From CALANV01 sp036381615 (GTDB taxonomy: Bacteria; Pseudomonadota; Alphaproteobacteria; CACIAM-22H2): a stretch of 64,000 nucleotides of DNA. Positions 30,774 to 38,804 of the stretch are shown one piece after another. Both the position numbers and the translations under genes were made by a program. The stretch covers positions 1 to 64,000 of the forward strand of contig DASVCL010000014.1 in the NCBI GenBank assembly GCA_036381615.1. The letters are read 5' to 3'. Every line of letters starts with the position of its first letter. The stretch's first letter is position 1. The notes beneath the pieces were generated by a model, which was not told the DNA's origin, made no database searches, and saw nothing but the letters and a program-made list of their open reading frames with translations.

Positions 30774-32210
30774 CTAAGTGGCAGGCAATGGTTCGGCGGG
30801 TGCTTTCGCTTCGACATGTTCGACCGCTCCACCGTCGCGCAGCGGGATGCCGGCAAGGGCCGCGAGGAAGTCTTCGCGCCAGGTCGCGATCGTGTTCCGG
30901 CGGATTACATCCATCAACCGGCGCCAGCGGTCGAGGCGCTCGTCGAGCGGCATCACCAGGGCCGCGTGCAGCGCGTCGGCCATGCCGGAGGGATCAAACG
31001 GATTGACGATGATGGCGCTGGTGAGCTCGCGCGCCGCACCGGCAAACCGCGACAGGACGAGCACGCCCGGGTCCTGCGGATCCTGTGCGGCGACGTATTC
31101 CTTCGCGACCAGGTTCATGCCGTCGCGCAGCGGGCTGACGAAGCCGACGCGGCTGACCCGGTAGAAGCCGGCAAGGGTCTGACGTGACATCGGCTTGTTC
31201 AGGTAGCGGATCGGCACCCAGTCGAACTCGGCGAAACGCCCGTTGATCCGACCGGCCATCGCCTCGAGCTCGCGTCGAAGGCTGCGGTACTGCGCGATCT
31301 CGCCGCGGGAGTGCGGCGCAATCTGAAGAAAGGTGACGCGCGCATGATGCTCGCGCCAGCGCGTGAGCAGATCCTGAAATGCGGCGAAACGGTTGGGCAG
31401 GCCCTTGCTGTAGTCGAGGCGGTCGACGCCGATGATGAGCTGACGGCCGGCAAGACTGTCGCGCAGGCGCTGCGTATCCGGCGCGTTCGCCGCCGCTTCG
31501 GCCAGGGCTGCGAAATCCGCGGTATCGATGCCGATCGGAAAAGCGGCGACGCGCGTGCGACGACCAAACGCCTCGATGCCGTCGCTCGTGATCCGGCCGC
31601 CGACCTCGTGACTTATGTAGTCGAGAAGCGCGCGGACATCGTTGGCCGTCTGGAAGCCGACGAGATCGTAGGCGCAAAGAGATTCGACGAGAACCTCGTG
31701 CCCGGGGAGCGCGGTCAGAACCTCGGTGGTCGGGAAGGGCGTGTGAAGAAAGAAGCCGATGCGGTTACCGACGCCGAGACGCCGAAGCTCGGCAGCGAGC
31801 GGAATGAGGTGATAATCATGTACCCAGATCAGATCGTCGGGCCGGAGCAGCTTCGCAAGCGTCGCGGCGAGCTGCGCATTCACCTTCAGATAGACGTTGA
31901 AGTCGGCACGCTGGAAATCGAGCAGGCCGAGCCGGTAATGGAACAGCGGCCACAGCGAGCTATTGGCATAACCCAGATAGTAGGCCCGATGATCCTCGGC
32001 GCTGAGATCGACCGTCGCAAAGGTAATGCGTCCGACCGTTTGCAGATGCGGCTTCCACGTCGGTTCCTCGACGATGTCGCCGCTCCACCCGAACCAGATT
32101 CCGCCATGGTGGCGCAAGGCATCACGAATCGCCACGGCGAGCCCGCCCGCCCGCGAGATCCGCTCGCGCGGGGAACTGACGCGGTTCGATACGACGACCA
32201 GGCGACTCAC
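30774..32210 (-). CDS. otsA: alpha,alpha-trehalose-phosphate synthase (UDP-forming)
   Basis: This GT20 enzyme joins UDP-glucose and glucose-6-phosphate to trehalose-6-phosphate, the first step of osmoprotectant trehalose synthesis in the cytosol. The 478-aa length is normal. Visible family motifs are SRAGGLAVAI near the N-terminus, WVHDYHLIPL and FLHTPFPTTE, then GVDRLDYSKGLPNR (Arg/Lys binding the donor phosphates) and SPLRDGMNLVAKEYVA. It lies downstream of otsB in the same direction with a 190-bp gap. That gap has no gene and may hold a separate promoter. Confidence 0.96.
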   Translation of the reverse strand: MSRLVVVSNRVSSPRERISRAGGLAVAIRDALRHHGGIWFGWSGDIVEEPTWKPHLQTVGRITFATVDLSAEDHRAYYLGYANSSLWPLFHYRLGLLDFQRADFNVYLKVNAQLAATLAKLLRPDDLIWVHDYHLIPLAAELRRLGVGNRIGFFLHTPFPTTEVLTALPGHEVLVESLCAYDLVGFQTANDVRALLDYISHEVGGRITSDGIEAFGRRTRVAAFPIGIDTADFAALAEAAANAPDTQRLRDSLAGRQLIIGVDRLDYSKGLPNRFAAFQDLLTRWREHHARVTFLQIAPHSRGEIAQYRSLRRELEAMAGRINGRFAEFDWVPIRYLNKPMSRQTLAGFYRVSRVGFVSPLRDGMNLVAKEYVAAQDPQDPGVLVLSRFAGAARELTSAIIVNPFDPSGMADALHAALVMPLDERLDRWRRLMDVIRRNTIATWREDFLAALAGIPLRDGGAVEHVEAKAPAEPLPAT

Positions 32211-32400
32211 GGACGTTGCTCCGTCAGATGCAGCAACAACCTAGCATGTTCGGATCGCGCATCGGATCACTTTATCACGCGCGAATGATGGTGCGAAAGG
32301 TAACAGAGACAAGCTTCTGATCGGCGCGATTGCGGGCCGGTTCGTCTGCAGATCGTCGCCGGTATCGGCGACGGCCGCGCACTTCGCCTCGCGACTCCGG

Positions 32401-33195
32401 CTATCCCTTTGAGGCAGCATCGCCGATCCGCGGCGCCATGCGTTCGGCGATCTGCCGCAGCCACGCACGGACCTGCGCCGGCGAATCGAGGTGCGCATCG
32501 GCATTGTCGGGCGGCGGCGTGCCGACGCGCACCGCATTTCCGCCCATCTGGCGGACGGCCGCGAATCCGTACTCGTCGGTGACATCGTCGCCGAGGAACA
32601 CCGGCTTCCGGTTCGCGAACGGCGGCCGAAGCATCAGCTGCGCGATGGCGCGTCCCTTGTTCACGCCGTGGGGCTTGATCTCGTACACCATCTTGCCCGG
32701 CATGACCGCGAGCTGATCGGCATAGGGAGAGACGGCCGCATCGATGGCGCGCCGCAGATCGTCGGCCACGTGCGGAACCTGCCGATAATGCATCGCGATT
32801 GTGCTGTCCTTGAACTCGGGAACGACGCCGACCATGCGGCGCGTCATTTCCATCATCGCGGGACGCAGCAGGTGGAGTATCGTCGGCGGCTGCAAACGCT
32901 CGATCGGACCGTCAGGCGTCGCACGCAGCTCGAACCCGTGTTCGCCCGACGCCGGCAGGCGCAGTGGCTTGAACAGCTGATCGATCTGCGCGATCGGGCG
33001 GCCCGATACCAGGGCGAGCGCGCCGTCGAGGGCGCCGTGAAGCGCGCGCAACGTATCGCGGAGCTCCGGCGGGACGACAACGGCCTCGGGCACCGGCGCG
33101 ATGTCGAGGAGCGTACCGTCGATATCCAGGAAAAGTGCGATCCTGCTGCCCGGTCCGATGGCAACGGGCTCGACGAAGTCCTGCATTTCCCGCAT
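32401..33195 (-). CDS. otsB: trehalose-6-phosphate phosphatase
   Basis: This HAD-superfamily phosphatase completes trehalose synthesis after OtsA. It is 264 aa. Motif I is FLDIDGTLLDI (nucleophile and acid Asp), motif II is LVSGRP, the motif III Lys lies in HGVNKGRAI and motif IV is FLGDDVTDEYGF. Start ATG 33195 is retained. It is upstream of otsA in the same direction, and its own upstream region faces the TetR operators that serve the divergent diiron gene. Confidence 0.95.
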   Translation of the reverse strand: MREMQDFVEPVAIGPGSRIALFLDIDGTLLDIAPVPEAVVVPPELRDTLRALHGALDGALALVSGRPIAQIDQLFKPLRLPASGEHGFELRATPDGPIERLQPPTILHLLRPAMMEMTRRMVGVVPEFKDSTIAMHYRQVPHVADDLRRAIDAAVSPYADQLAVMPGKMVYEIKPHGVNKGRAIAQLMLRPPFANRKPVFLGDDVTDEYGFAAVRQMGGNAVRVGTPPPDNADAHLDSPAQVRAWLRQIAERMAPRIGDAASKG

Positions 33196-33318
33196 GGGGA
33201 GAACCTACACGGCGGTCTTGGATCGCGACAACCGTCGCGTGGCGCAGAACGCCGCGCACGGGGTACCGGATCCTGGACCGGACGGAACGGTCACGCTCGA
33301 AGGGACTTGAAATTCGTC

Positions 33319-33350
33319 GACCGATCGGTCAATTTACTGACCGATCGGTC
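33319..33350. promoter_or_regulatory. two TetR-type operators upstream of the diiron gene
   Basis: The perfect palindrome GACCGATCGGTC occurs at 33319-33330 and 33339-33350, with centres 20 bp (two helical turns) apart. A degenerate third half (GACCGGACCGTTC) follows at about 33359-33371. The sites lie 40-70 bp before the diiron gene and are the likely targets of the TetR regulator two genes on. Confidence 0.7.
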
Positions 33351-33389
33351 GATTAATCGACCGGACCGTTCAATGACGAGGAGACCCCG

Positions 33390-34484
33390 ATGGCCGCGGA
33401 ACTCACCGGTGCCGCCAAGCAGCTCGCCGACAAGATACAGGCGCCGCCCTCCCAACCGACCGAGGCACCCGATCCGATCAAGATCCTTTACGGCACGCGC
33501 AATCCGCCGCCCTTCACGGAAGGCAACATCTTTCCGATCGAGTGGCGCGTCGAGACGCCGAAAATGTTGCAGATCTACGACGGCGCGCGCGATCCAGGCT
33601 GGGCGCCGAACCGGCTGCCATGGGATACGCTCGACGCGAACGCCTTCACCCTGGATCAGCGCTATGCGCTGGCGTACTGGTGGTCTCTGCTGTCCGTGTT
33701 CGACTCGTCCGGTCCGGCCGTGTTTGCCCGCGCCATGATCCATACCTACGAGGCGCACGAGGAGGACCCCGTCCGGAAGTGCTTCTTTTCGGTGACGCGC
33801 GACGAGGTGAACCACGAGGAGATCTGTCAGCGCGCGATCCAGGCGCTGACGCCGAACGGGCCGCTCGGCTACGAGCCGGAGACGCCGCTGGGCAAGCTCG
33901 CCCGCAACAATGTGCTTTGGTACTACCACAACGGCGGCCGCTATTGGGAAGGCTACAAGAAGGCCGTCGGCAAGTATCCGCTCGCCATCCTGTTCACGTC
34001 GTTCCTGATGGGCGAGGTTGCATCGGCGACGCTGTTCCACGGCATGTATCAGCGTACGACCATTCCCGTGTTCAAGGAGGCATTCAAGAACGTCGGGAAG
34101 GATGAGGCGCGGCACATGGGCATCTGTCTCGCCATTCTCGAGCGGCTTCTGCCGAAGCTGACCAGCGAGATGCGCGAGCAGATCACGAAACAGCTACGGG
34201 CCGGCTACGTGTTCCTGTCCGGCATCCTGTATGAGCCGCCCGAGCAGTTCTGGGAGCTGCCCGAGACGTGGCGCCCCGCGCATCGCCTGCTCGAGGATGT
34301 CGCCCGTGATGCCGGGCTCGGCATCCTGACGCTCGAGGAGCGCCGCGAGAACTGGCGTGCCGCGGTTCTCAAGATGAAGGGGCTGCTCGAACCCTATGGC
34401 GTTGCGTTCCCGGCGATTCCGGAGATCGGGATCGACGGGCAGACGGTCGCATTCGATCCGGCGGACATCATTCCGGTGTTTTAG
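33390..34484 (+). CDS. ferritin-like diiron protein, probable oxygenase or oxidase
   Basis: This 364-aa protein has a four-helix ferritin-like fold and two E-x2-H diiron motifs, in RDEVNHEEIC (E139/H142) and KDEARHMGIC (E239/H242). Additional carboxylates are likely from AHEEDP (about 123) and LMGEVAS (E209). This layout matches soluble diiron oxygenases/R2-like proteins rather than iron-storage ferritin. The substrate is unknown. ATG 33390 follows GAGGAG. Its promoter carries two TetR palindromes. The TetR gene follows 14 bp downstream, and a convergent ferredoxin-reductase fusion could supply electrons. Confidence 0.8.
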   Translation: MAAELTGAAKQLADKIQAPPSQPTEAPDPIKILYGTRNPPPFTEGNIFPIEWRVETPKMLQIYDGARDPGWAPNRLPWDTLDANAFTLDQRYALAYWWSLLSVFDSSGPAVFARAMIHTYEAHEEDPVRKCFFSVTRDEVNHEEICQRAIQALTPNGPLGYEPETPLGKLARNNVLWYYHNGGRYWEGYKKAVGKYPLAILFTSFLMGEVASATLFHGMYQRTTIPVFKEAFKNVGKDEARHMGICLAILERLLPKLTSEMREQITKQLRAGYVFLSGILYEPPEQFWELPETWRPAHRLLEDVARDAGLGILTLEERRENWRAAVLKMKGLLEPYGVAFPAIPEIGIDGQTVAFDPADIIPVF

Positions 34485-34498
34485 CCGGCCAGAGCGGC

Positions 34499-35347
34499 AT
34501 GGCACGCCCCCAGGCCGAGGATTACGCGGCGAAGCAGCAGATCATCCGCGATCGTGCCGCGGAGCTCTTCGCCGCGCGCGGCTTCGCGGCCACATCGATC
34601 AGCGACATCGCAGCGGCGTGCAACTGCGCGAAGTCGCTGATCTATCATTATTTCAGCTCGAAGGAGGACATTCTCTTCGACCTGCTCAAGGCGCATGTCG
34701 AGGCGCTGCACGGCGCGGCGCGCGCGGCGCTCGGCCAGGAGAAAGATCCCGAGACGCGCTTTCGTGCGTTCGTCCGCGCATTGCTCGAACTTTATGCGCA
34801 TGCCCGGGCGAAGCACATCCTGCTGCTGAACGAGCTCGACAACCTGCCGCCGTCCCGCAAGGGATCGATCGTCGCGCTGGAGCGGCAGCTCATCGAGCTT
34901 GCGGCGGATCTGTTCGAAGGACTGGCGCCGCGGCTCGGCAAGGAAAGGATGCTACGCATCCCGATCGCGATGAGCTTTTACGGGATCATCAACTGGACAT
35001 ACACATGGTATCGGCCCGGCGGACCGCTCTCGCCGCGTCGCTTCGCGGATCTGGCGGCGGACCTGTTCCTGCGCGGGATGCCGACGGCGATCGAACGCTT
35101 TACGGCTCAGCCTGACGGCGACATGGCCGAGGCGGCGCGCGGCAGGAACGAATCCGTCACGATGCGATCCGAGGCCGCATTCGATGCCACGGCCGCCGCG
35201 ACGCAGTCATCGACGAAAGCGGGCGAGCCGGCGACCAGCACCACGTACTCGGACAAGTCGCGAGCTTCGCGCGTGAGGAGCAAGGGAATGCGTCCGCGCA
35301 GCCAGGGCGGCGGTGCGGCGTCGTCCCGCGTCAGGGTGACGCGGTAA
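34499..35347 (+). CDS. TetR/AcrR regulator with anomalous C-terminal extension
   Basis: The TetR helix-turn-helix lies at about residues 27-52 (TSISDIAAACNCAKSLIYHY), followed by a normal all-helical ligand domain to about residue 205 (MPTAIERFTAQP). The frame then continues about 75 residues to 282 aa with low-complexity Ala/Ser/Arg/Thr sequence (for example ATAAATQSSTKAGEPATSTT). That part lies antisense to the end of the convergent reductase gene (241-bp overlap). Usual TetR length is 190-230, so the natural stop seems lost and the tail is probably meaningless. It follows the diiron gene by 14 bp and likely binds GACCGATCGGTC at 33319-33350. Confidence 0.85.
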   Translation: MARPQAEDYAAKQQIIRDRAAELFAARGFAATSISDIAAACNCAKSLIYHYFSSKEDILFDLLKAHVEALHGAARAALGQEKDPETRFRAFVRALLELYAHARAKHILLLNELDNLPPSRKGSIVALERQLIELAADLFEGLAPRLGKERMLRIPIAMSFYGIINWTYTWYRPGGPLSPRRFADLAADLFLRGMPTAIERFTAQPDGDMAEAARGRNESVTMRSEAAFDATAAATQSSTKAGEPATSTTYSDKSRASRVRSKGMRPRSQGGGAASSRVRVTR

Positions 35348-36174
35348 CTGAAGTTGTCGTGGCGGCGGGCGAGACGCGCCAGCGCGTCCAGGGCGAAAAG
35401 TTCGCGACGGTCACGCACCGAGAACAGGAGCTCGATGCGTCGTTTGCGCCCCTCGGCCAGCTCCTTCCCGATGACGGACAGAACGGGCGACAGGCCGCTG
35501 CCGCCGGCCAATGCCAGGACCGGCCGATCCCCCGCGTCGGGCAGGCCGAACTCGCCGTAAGGTCCCCGGATGCTCACGGTATCGCCGACGGACAGGGAAT
35601 GAACCCAGGTGCTGCAGCGGCCGTGCGGGTGACGCGTGATGAAGAAAGACAGCTGGCCGTCCGGCGCAAGGCCGTCGGCGTCCGGCGCATCGGCGATCGA
35701 GTAGGGGCGCGACTCGCCCAGATCCGGCGCGAAGAACTCGAGATTCATGCCGGGACGGAACCGGAAACGCGTGCCCCGCGGCAGCGCGAGGACGAGCCGG
35801 CGAATGGAGGGCGCGACGCTCTCGGCGGCGACGATTTCGGCCTTCAGTTCCATCGGCAGGATCGCGTCTTCGCCGGCGCGTCTGGAGCGCATCGGCTCGA
35901 CCGTGCGCAGGCGTAACGTCGACGAGAGCGGTTTCGACTGGCAAGTCAGGCAGTAGCCTTGCTCTTTCTCCTCGTCGGTGATGGCGAAGCTCATCACCCA
36001 TCCGTGGTCGACGGCACCTTCGACGACCAGGGCCTTGCACGTGCCGCAGCCGCCGCCGCGACAATTGTGGGGCATGTGGAGCCCTGCCGCGAGGCCCGCA
36101 TCAAGGATGATGGTGTCGGACGGGCAGGCGAACGACTCCCCGGTATTCTCTACGATGACGTTGGTCGAGGACAT
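35107..36174 (-). CDS. 2Fe-2S ferredoxin-FAD/NAD(P)H reductase fusion
   Basis: This 355-aa electron-transfer protein has an N-terminal plant-type ferredoxin (about residues 1-90) with cluster ligands in HNCRGGGCGTCKALV (C-x4-C-x2-C) and a fourth Cys in GYCLTCQS. A ferredoxin-reductase-like unit follows. Its FAD-binding motif is SRPYSIADAP, then VSIRGPYGEF, and a nucleotide-binding region ALAGGSGLSPVLSV. Such fusions pass electrons from NAD(P)H to oxygenases. The neighbouring diiron protein is the natural partner, although the genes converge. The 3' part overlaps the extended TetR frame by 241 bp. Confidence 0.9.
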   Translation of the reverse strand: MSSTNVIVENTGESFACPSDTIILDAGLAAGLHMPHNCRGGGCGTCKALVVEGAVDHGWVMSFAITDEEKEQGYCLTCQSKPLSSTLRLRTVEPMRSRRAGEDAILPMELKAEIVAAESVAPSIRRLVLALPRGTRFRFRPGMNLEFFAPDLGESRPYSIADAPDADGLAPDGQLSFFITRHPHGRCSTWVHSLSVGDTVSIRGPYGEFGLPDAGDRPVLALAGGSGLSPVLSVIGKELAEGRKRRIELLFSVRDRRELFALDALARLARRHDNFSYRVTLTRDDAAPPPWLRGRIPLLLTREARDLSEYVVLVAGSPAFVDDCVAAAVASNAASDRIVTDSFLPRAASAMSPSG

Positions 36175-36242
36175 GCGCAGGTTCTTATAACGGTGTCATT
36201 GCGACGATGCACGCGCGTGATGCGGGGGGCTGTCCGGGCCGG

Positions 36243-37250
36243 TCAGCCCTGCTGGAGCGCGGTCACGAACGTGTCGGGATCGACGTTGCCGCCGGAGCAG
36301 ACGACGGCGACGGTGCGTCCCGCCAGCCGGATCCGGCCGCTGAGCGCCGCGGCGAGCGCGACGGCGCCCCCGGGCTCGACAACGAGTTTCAGGTCGGCGA
36401 ACGCGACGGCCATCGCCGTCCGGACCTCGTCATCGCTTGCCACCAGGCCCCCCTTGAGAAGCCGCGAATTGACCGCGAACGTGATTTCGCCTGGCGTCGG
36501 CGCCAGCAGCGCGTCGCAGATCGAGCGCGCTGCGGGATCGTTGCTCTCGCGCCGGCCGGTCGCCAGCGACTTGGCGTGATCGTCGAAACCCTCCGGCTCG
36601 CAGACATAGACGGCCGTCCCGGGTGCGCGCGAGGCGAGGGCAAGGGCGACGCCGGCAACGAGGCCGCCGCCGCTTGCGGGCACGAGGACCGCGTCGAGGG
36701 AGGCGCCGATCTCTGCCGCCTGCTGAGCGATCTCGAGACCGATCGTCCCCTGGCCTGCGATGATGTCCGGATCGTCGAACGGCGGCACGATGATGGCGCC
36801 GCGCGGGCCGGCGATGCGGGCGCCGACTTCCTCACGGCGCTCCTTGTAACGGTCATACAGAACTACCTCGGCGCCATAGTTTCTGGTGTTTCTGATCTTG
36901 ATCGCCGGCGCATCCGAGGGCATCACGATCGTCGCGGGTATCCCCAGCATCTGGGCCGCGGCGGCGACACCCTGGGCGTGATTGCCGGACGAGTAGGCGA
37001 CGACGCCGCGCCGGCGCTGCTCCGGATCGAGCTGGCTCAGCCGGTTGTATGCGCCCCGGAATTTGAACGAACCGGTACGCTGCAGCGACTCGGCCTTGAT
37101 GAGCAGCCGTCCGCCAAGCCGCGCGTTGAGCAGCGGCGATTCCAGGAGGGGCGTGACCACCGCATGCCCGGCGATGCGCCGCGCAGCGGCTTCGACGTCC
37201 GCGATCGTGGGTAGACGCGCGGCAAGATCAGAAGCGGTCAAGGAACTCAT
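36243..37250 (-). CDS. PLP-dependent threonine/serine ammonia-lyase family enzyme
   Basis: This 335-aa fold-type II PLP enzyme has its Schiff-base Lys in RTGSFKFRGAYNRL, the SSGNHAQGVAAAA loop, and a phosphate-binding glycine stretch PASGGGLVAGVALA. It ends with CSGGNVDPD. It lacks the C-terminal ACT domain seen in the paralogue at 62662, so it is the short catabolic, serine racemase or hydroxyaspartate-dehydratase-like type. ATG 37250 was chosen, overlapping the hydrolase gene by 23 bp. It could share a transcript with the hydrolase and dehalogenase genes upstream. Confidence 0.88.
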   Translation of the reverse strand: MSSLTASDLAARLPTIADVEAAARRIAGHAVVTPLLESPLLNARLGGRLLIKAESLQRTGSFKFRGAYNRLSQLDPEQRRRGVVAYSSGNHAQGVAAAAQMLGIPATIVMPSDAPAIKIRNTRNYGAEVVLYDRYKERREEVGARIAGPRGAIIVPPFDDPDIIAGQGTIGLEIAQQAAEIGASLDAVLVPASGGGLVAGVALALASRAPGTAVYVCEPEGFDDHAKSLATGRRESNDPAARSICDALLAPTPGEITFAVNSRLLKGGLVASDDEVRTAMAVAFADLKLVVEPGGAVALAAALSGRIRLAGRTVAVVCSGGNVDPDTFVTALQQG

Positions 37251-38097
37251 CGAGGACCTTTCGGGCGAGCGGTTCGTCGAGCGTCGGCGCATGGCCGACA
37301 TTCGGCAACGTCACGTCCCACAGGTCCGGCCGTTCGGCCTTCATCCGGGCCAGCGTTGCCGCCGACAAGATATCCGACAGTCCGCCGCGGATGACAAGCG
37401 TGGGAACGCGGCGGGTCGCCCGCCACACCCCCCACAGGTCGATCGCCTCGTCCATGTCATCTCGCAGCGGTTTGACCAGATTCGCGTCCCAATCGAAATG
37501 GAGCTGTCCGTCGTCGCCCAAGCGAAACGTCGCCTGGGCGAACGTGAGCCATTCGTCCGCCGTCGCCAGCGACAGATTCGGCAACATGCGGCGAAGATGG
37601 GCCGTGGCGCTCGCCCAGTCCGGCTGCGGGTGGTCGGCGGCGACATAGGACAGGATGCGCCCGGCGCCGCGAGGATCGACCTCGGGCCCGATATCGTTGA
37701 CGACGAGACCTCGAAGCATGGTGGGCATCGCCGTTGCCATGGCCATGCCGAGGAGGCCGCCCATCGATGTCCCGATGACGATGACGCGGTCGAGCCCCAG
37801 GATCGCCAGCAGATGGCGGATGTCGTCCAGATACGTCCGCGCCCGATAGTTTCGCCAGTCCGGATCCCGGGCCGAGCGGCCGCGGCCGCGGAGATCGGGA
37901 GCGATCACACGGCGCGGCCGCGCGCCGTCCGGATCCGCGAGCCTTTGCGCCAGACGGTCGAAGTCCTTCGAGTTGCGCGCGAGGCCCGGAAGGCACAACA
38001 CGGGGGTCGCGGGCCAGAGAGGATCACCCCAATCCTTGAAGAAGAGGGACAGGTTGTTCGTTGCCGCAAAGAACCGCTCGCGGCATATCGCCGCCAT
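37228..38097 (-). CDS. alpha/beta-hydrolase
   Basis: This 289-aa hydrolase has an oxyanion-side motif CLPGLARNSKDF, the nucleophile elbow GTSMGG (about residue 110), an acid in the GLSDILSAAT region and the catalytic His in NVGHAPTLDEP. It shows the typical fold for esters, lactones or C-C bonds, and the substrate cannot be named. It overlaps the preceding dehalogenase stop (38097) by a base and the following PLP gene by 23 bp, so the three genes are probably co-expressed. Confidence 0.85.
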   Translation of the reverse strand: MAAICRERFFAATNNLSLFFKDWGDPLWPATPVLCLPGLARNSKDFDRLAQRLADPDGARPRRVIAPDLRGRGRSARDPDWRNYRARTYLDDIRHLLAILGLDRVIVIGTSMGGLLGMAMATAMPTMLRGLVVNDIGPEVDPRGAGRILSYVAADHPQPDWASATAHLRRMLPNLSLATADEWLTFAQATFRLGDDGQLHFDWDANLVKPLRDDMDEAIDLWGVWRATRRVPTLVIRGGLSDILSAATLARMKAERPDLWDVTLPNVGHAPTLDEPLARKVLDEFLDRF

Positions 38098-38783
38098 CAG
38101 TGCCCGAGCAGCGCCGGCAGGTCACGCAGCGTGGTCAGCTCGGCCGCTGCCTGTGCCGGTAGATTGTCCCTGGGCTGGCCAAAACGGTTGACCCAGACTG
38201 CCTGGAAGCCGAAGCATGCGGCCCCCACCACGTCCCAGCCGTTGGATGATACGAAACACACCTTTTCGGGCGCCACGCCCGTCTTGTCGACGACGAGCCG
38301 GTATACCGAAGGGTGCGGCTTGTAGATCTGCACGGCATCGACCGAGAACACGCCGTCGAGCATCCGGCTGATCCCCGCGCTGTTGACGGCTGCCGTCAGC
38401 ATGGTCGGGGAGCCGTTGGAAAGAATGGTCAGCCGTATGCCTGCCGCGCGGAGATTCTTGAGCGTATCGACCACGTCCGGGTAGCAGGACAGGCTCAGAT
38501 ATTGCTGCATCAGGGTGGCCCGCAACACGGGATCATGGCGTTTTACCGCCGCGAGCGCGTAGTCCAGGCTTTCGCTCGTCACGTACCAGAAATCGACGTA
38601 GCGGCCCATCAGGCTTCTGAGCCAGGTGTACTCGAGCTGCTTGCGCCGCCACAGGTCGGAAACGGTCTGCCAATCGGGGCCAAGCGCCTCCTTGCAGCGC
38701 TCCGCGGCGGATGCATAGTCGAAGAGCGTGCCATAGGCATCGAACGCGCAGACCTCGATATTGCGTAGTTGCACCGTGGTCAT
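38097..38783 (-). CDS. haloacid dehalogenase type II (L-2-haloacid dehalogenase family)
   Basis: This 228-aa HAD enzyme has its nucleophile Asp in FDAYGTLFDY and the type II Arg nearby in the cap. LTILSNGSPTML carries the Ser/Asn pair. A Lys lies in QIYKPHPSVYR and the closing motif is FVSSNGWDVVGA. The SSNGWD string is diagnostic of 2-haloacid dehalogenases over other HADs. It hydrolyses 2-haloalkanoic acids to 2-hydroxy acids, though many homologues act on unknown substrates. It is the first gene of a three-gene leftward group. Confidence 0.88.
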   Translation of the reverse strand: MTTVQLRNIEVCAFDAYGTLFDYASAAERCKEALGPDWQTVSDLWRRKQLEYTWLRSLMGRYVDFWYVTSESLDYALAAVKRHDPVLRATLMQQYLSLSCYPDVVDTLKNLRAAGIRLTILSNGSPTMLTAAVNSAGISRMLDGVFSVDAVQIYKPHPSVYRLVVDKTGVAPEKVCFVSSNGWDVVGAACFGFQAVWVNRFGQPRDNLPAQAAAELTTLRDLPALLGH

Positions 38784-38804
38784 GCCCGCGCCTCCCTCGA
38801 TCGG

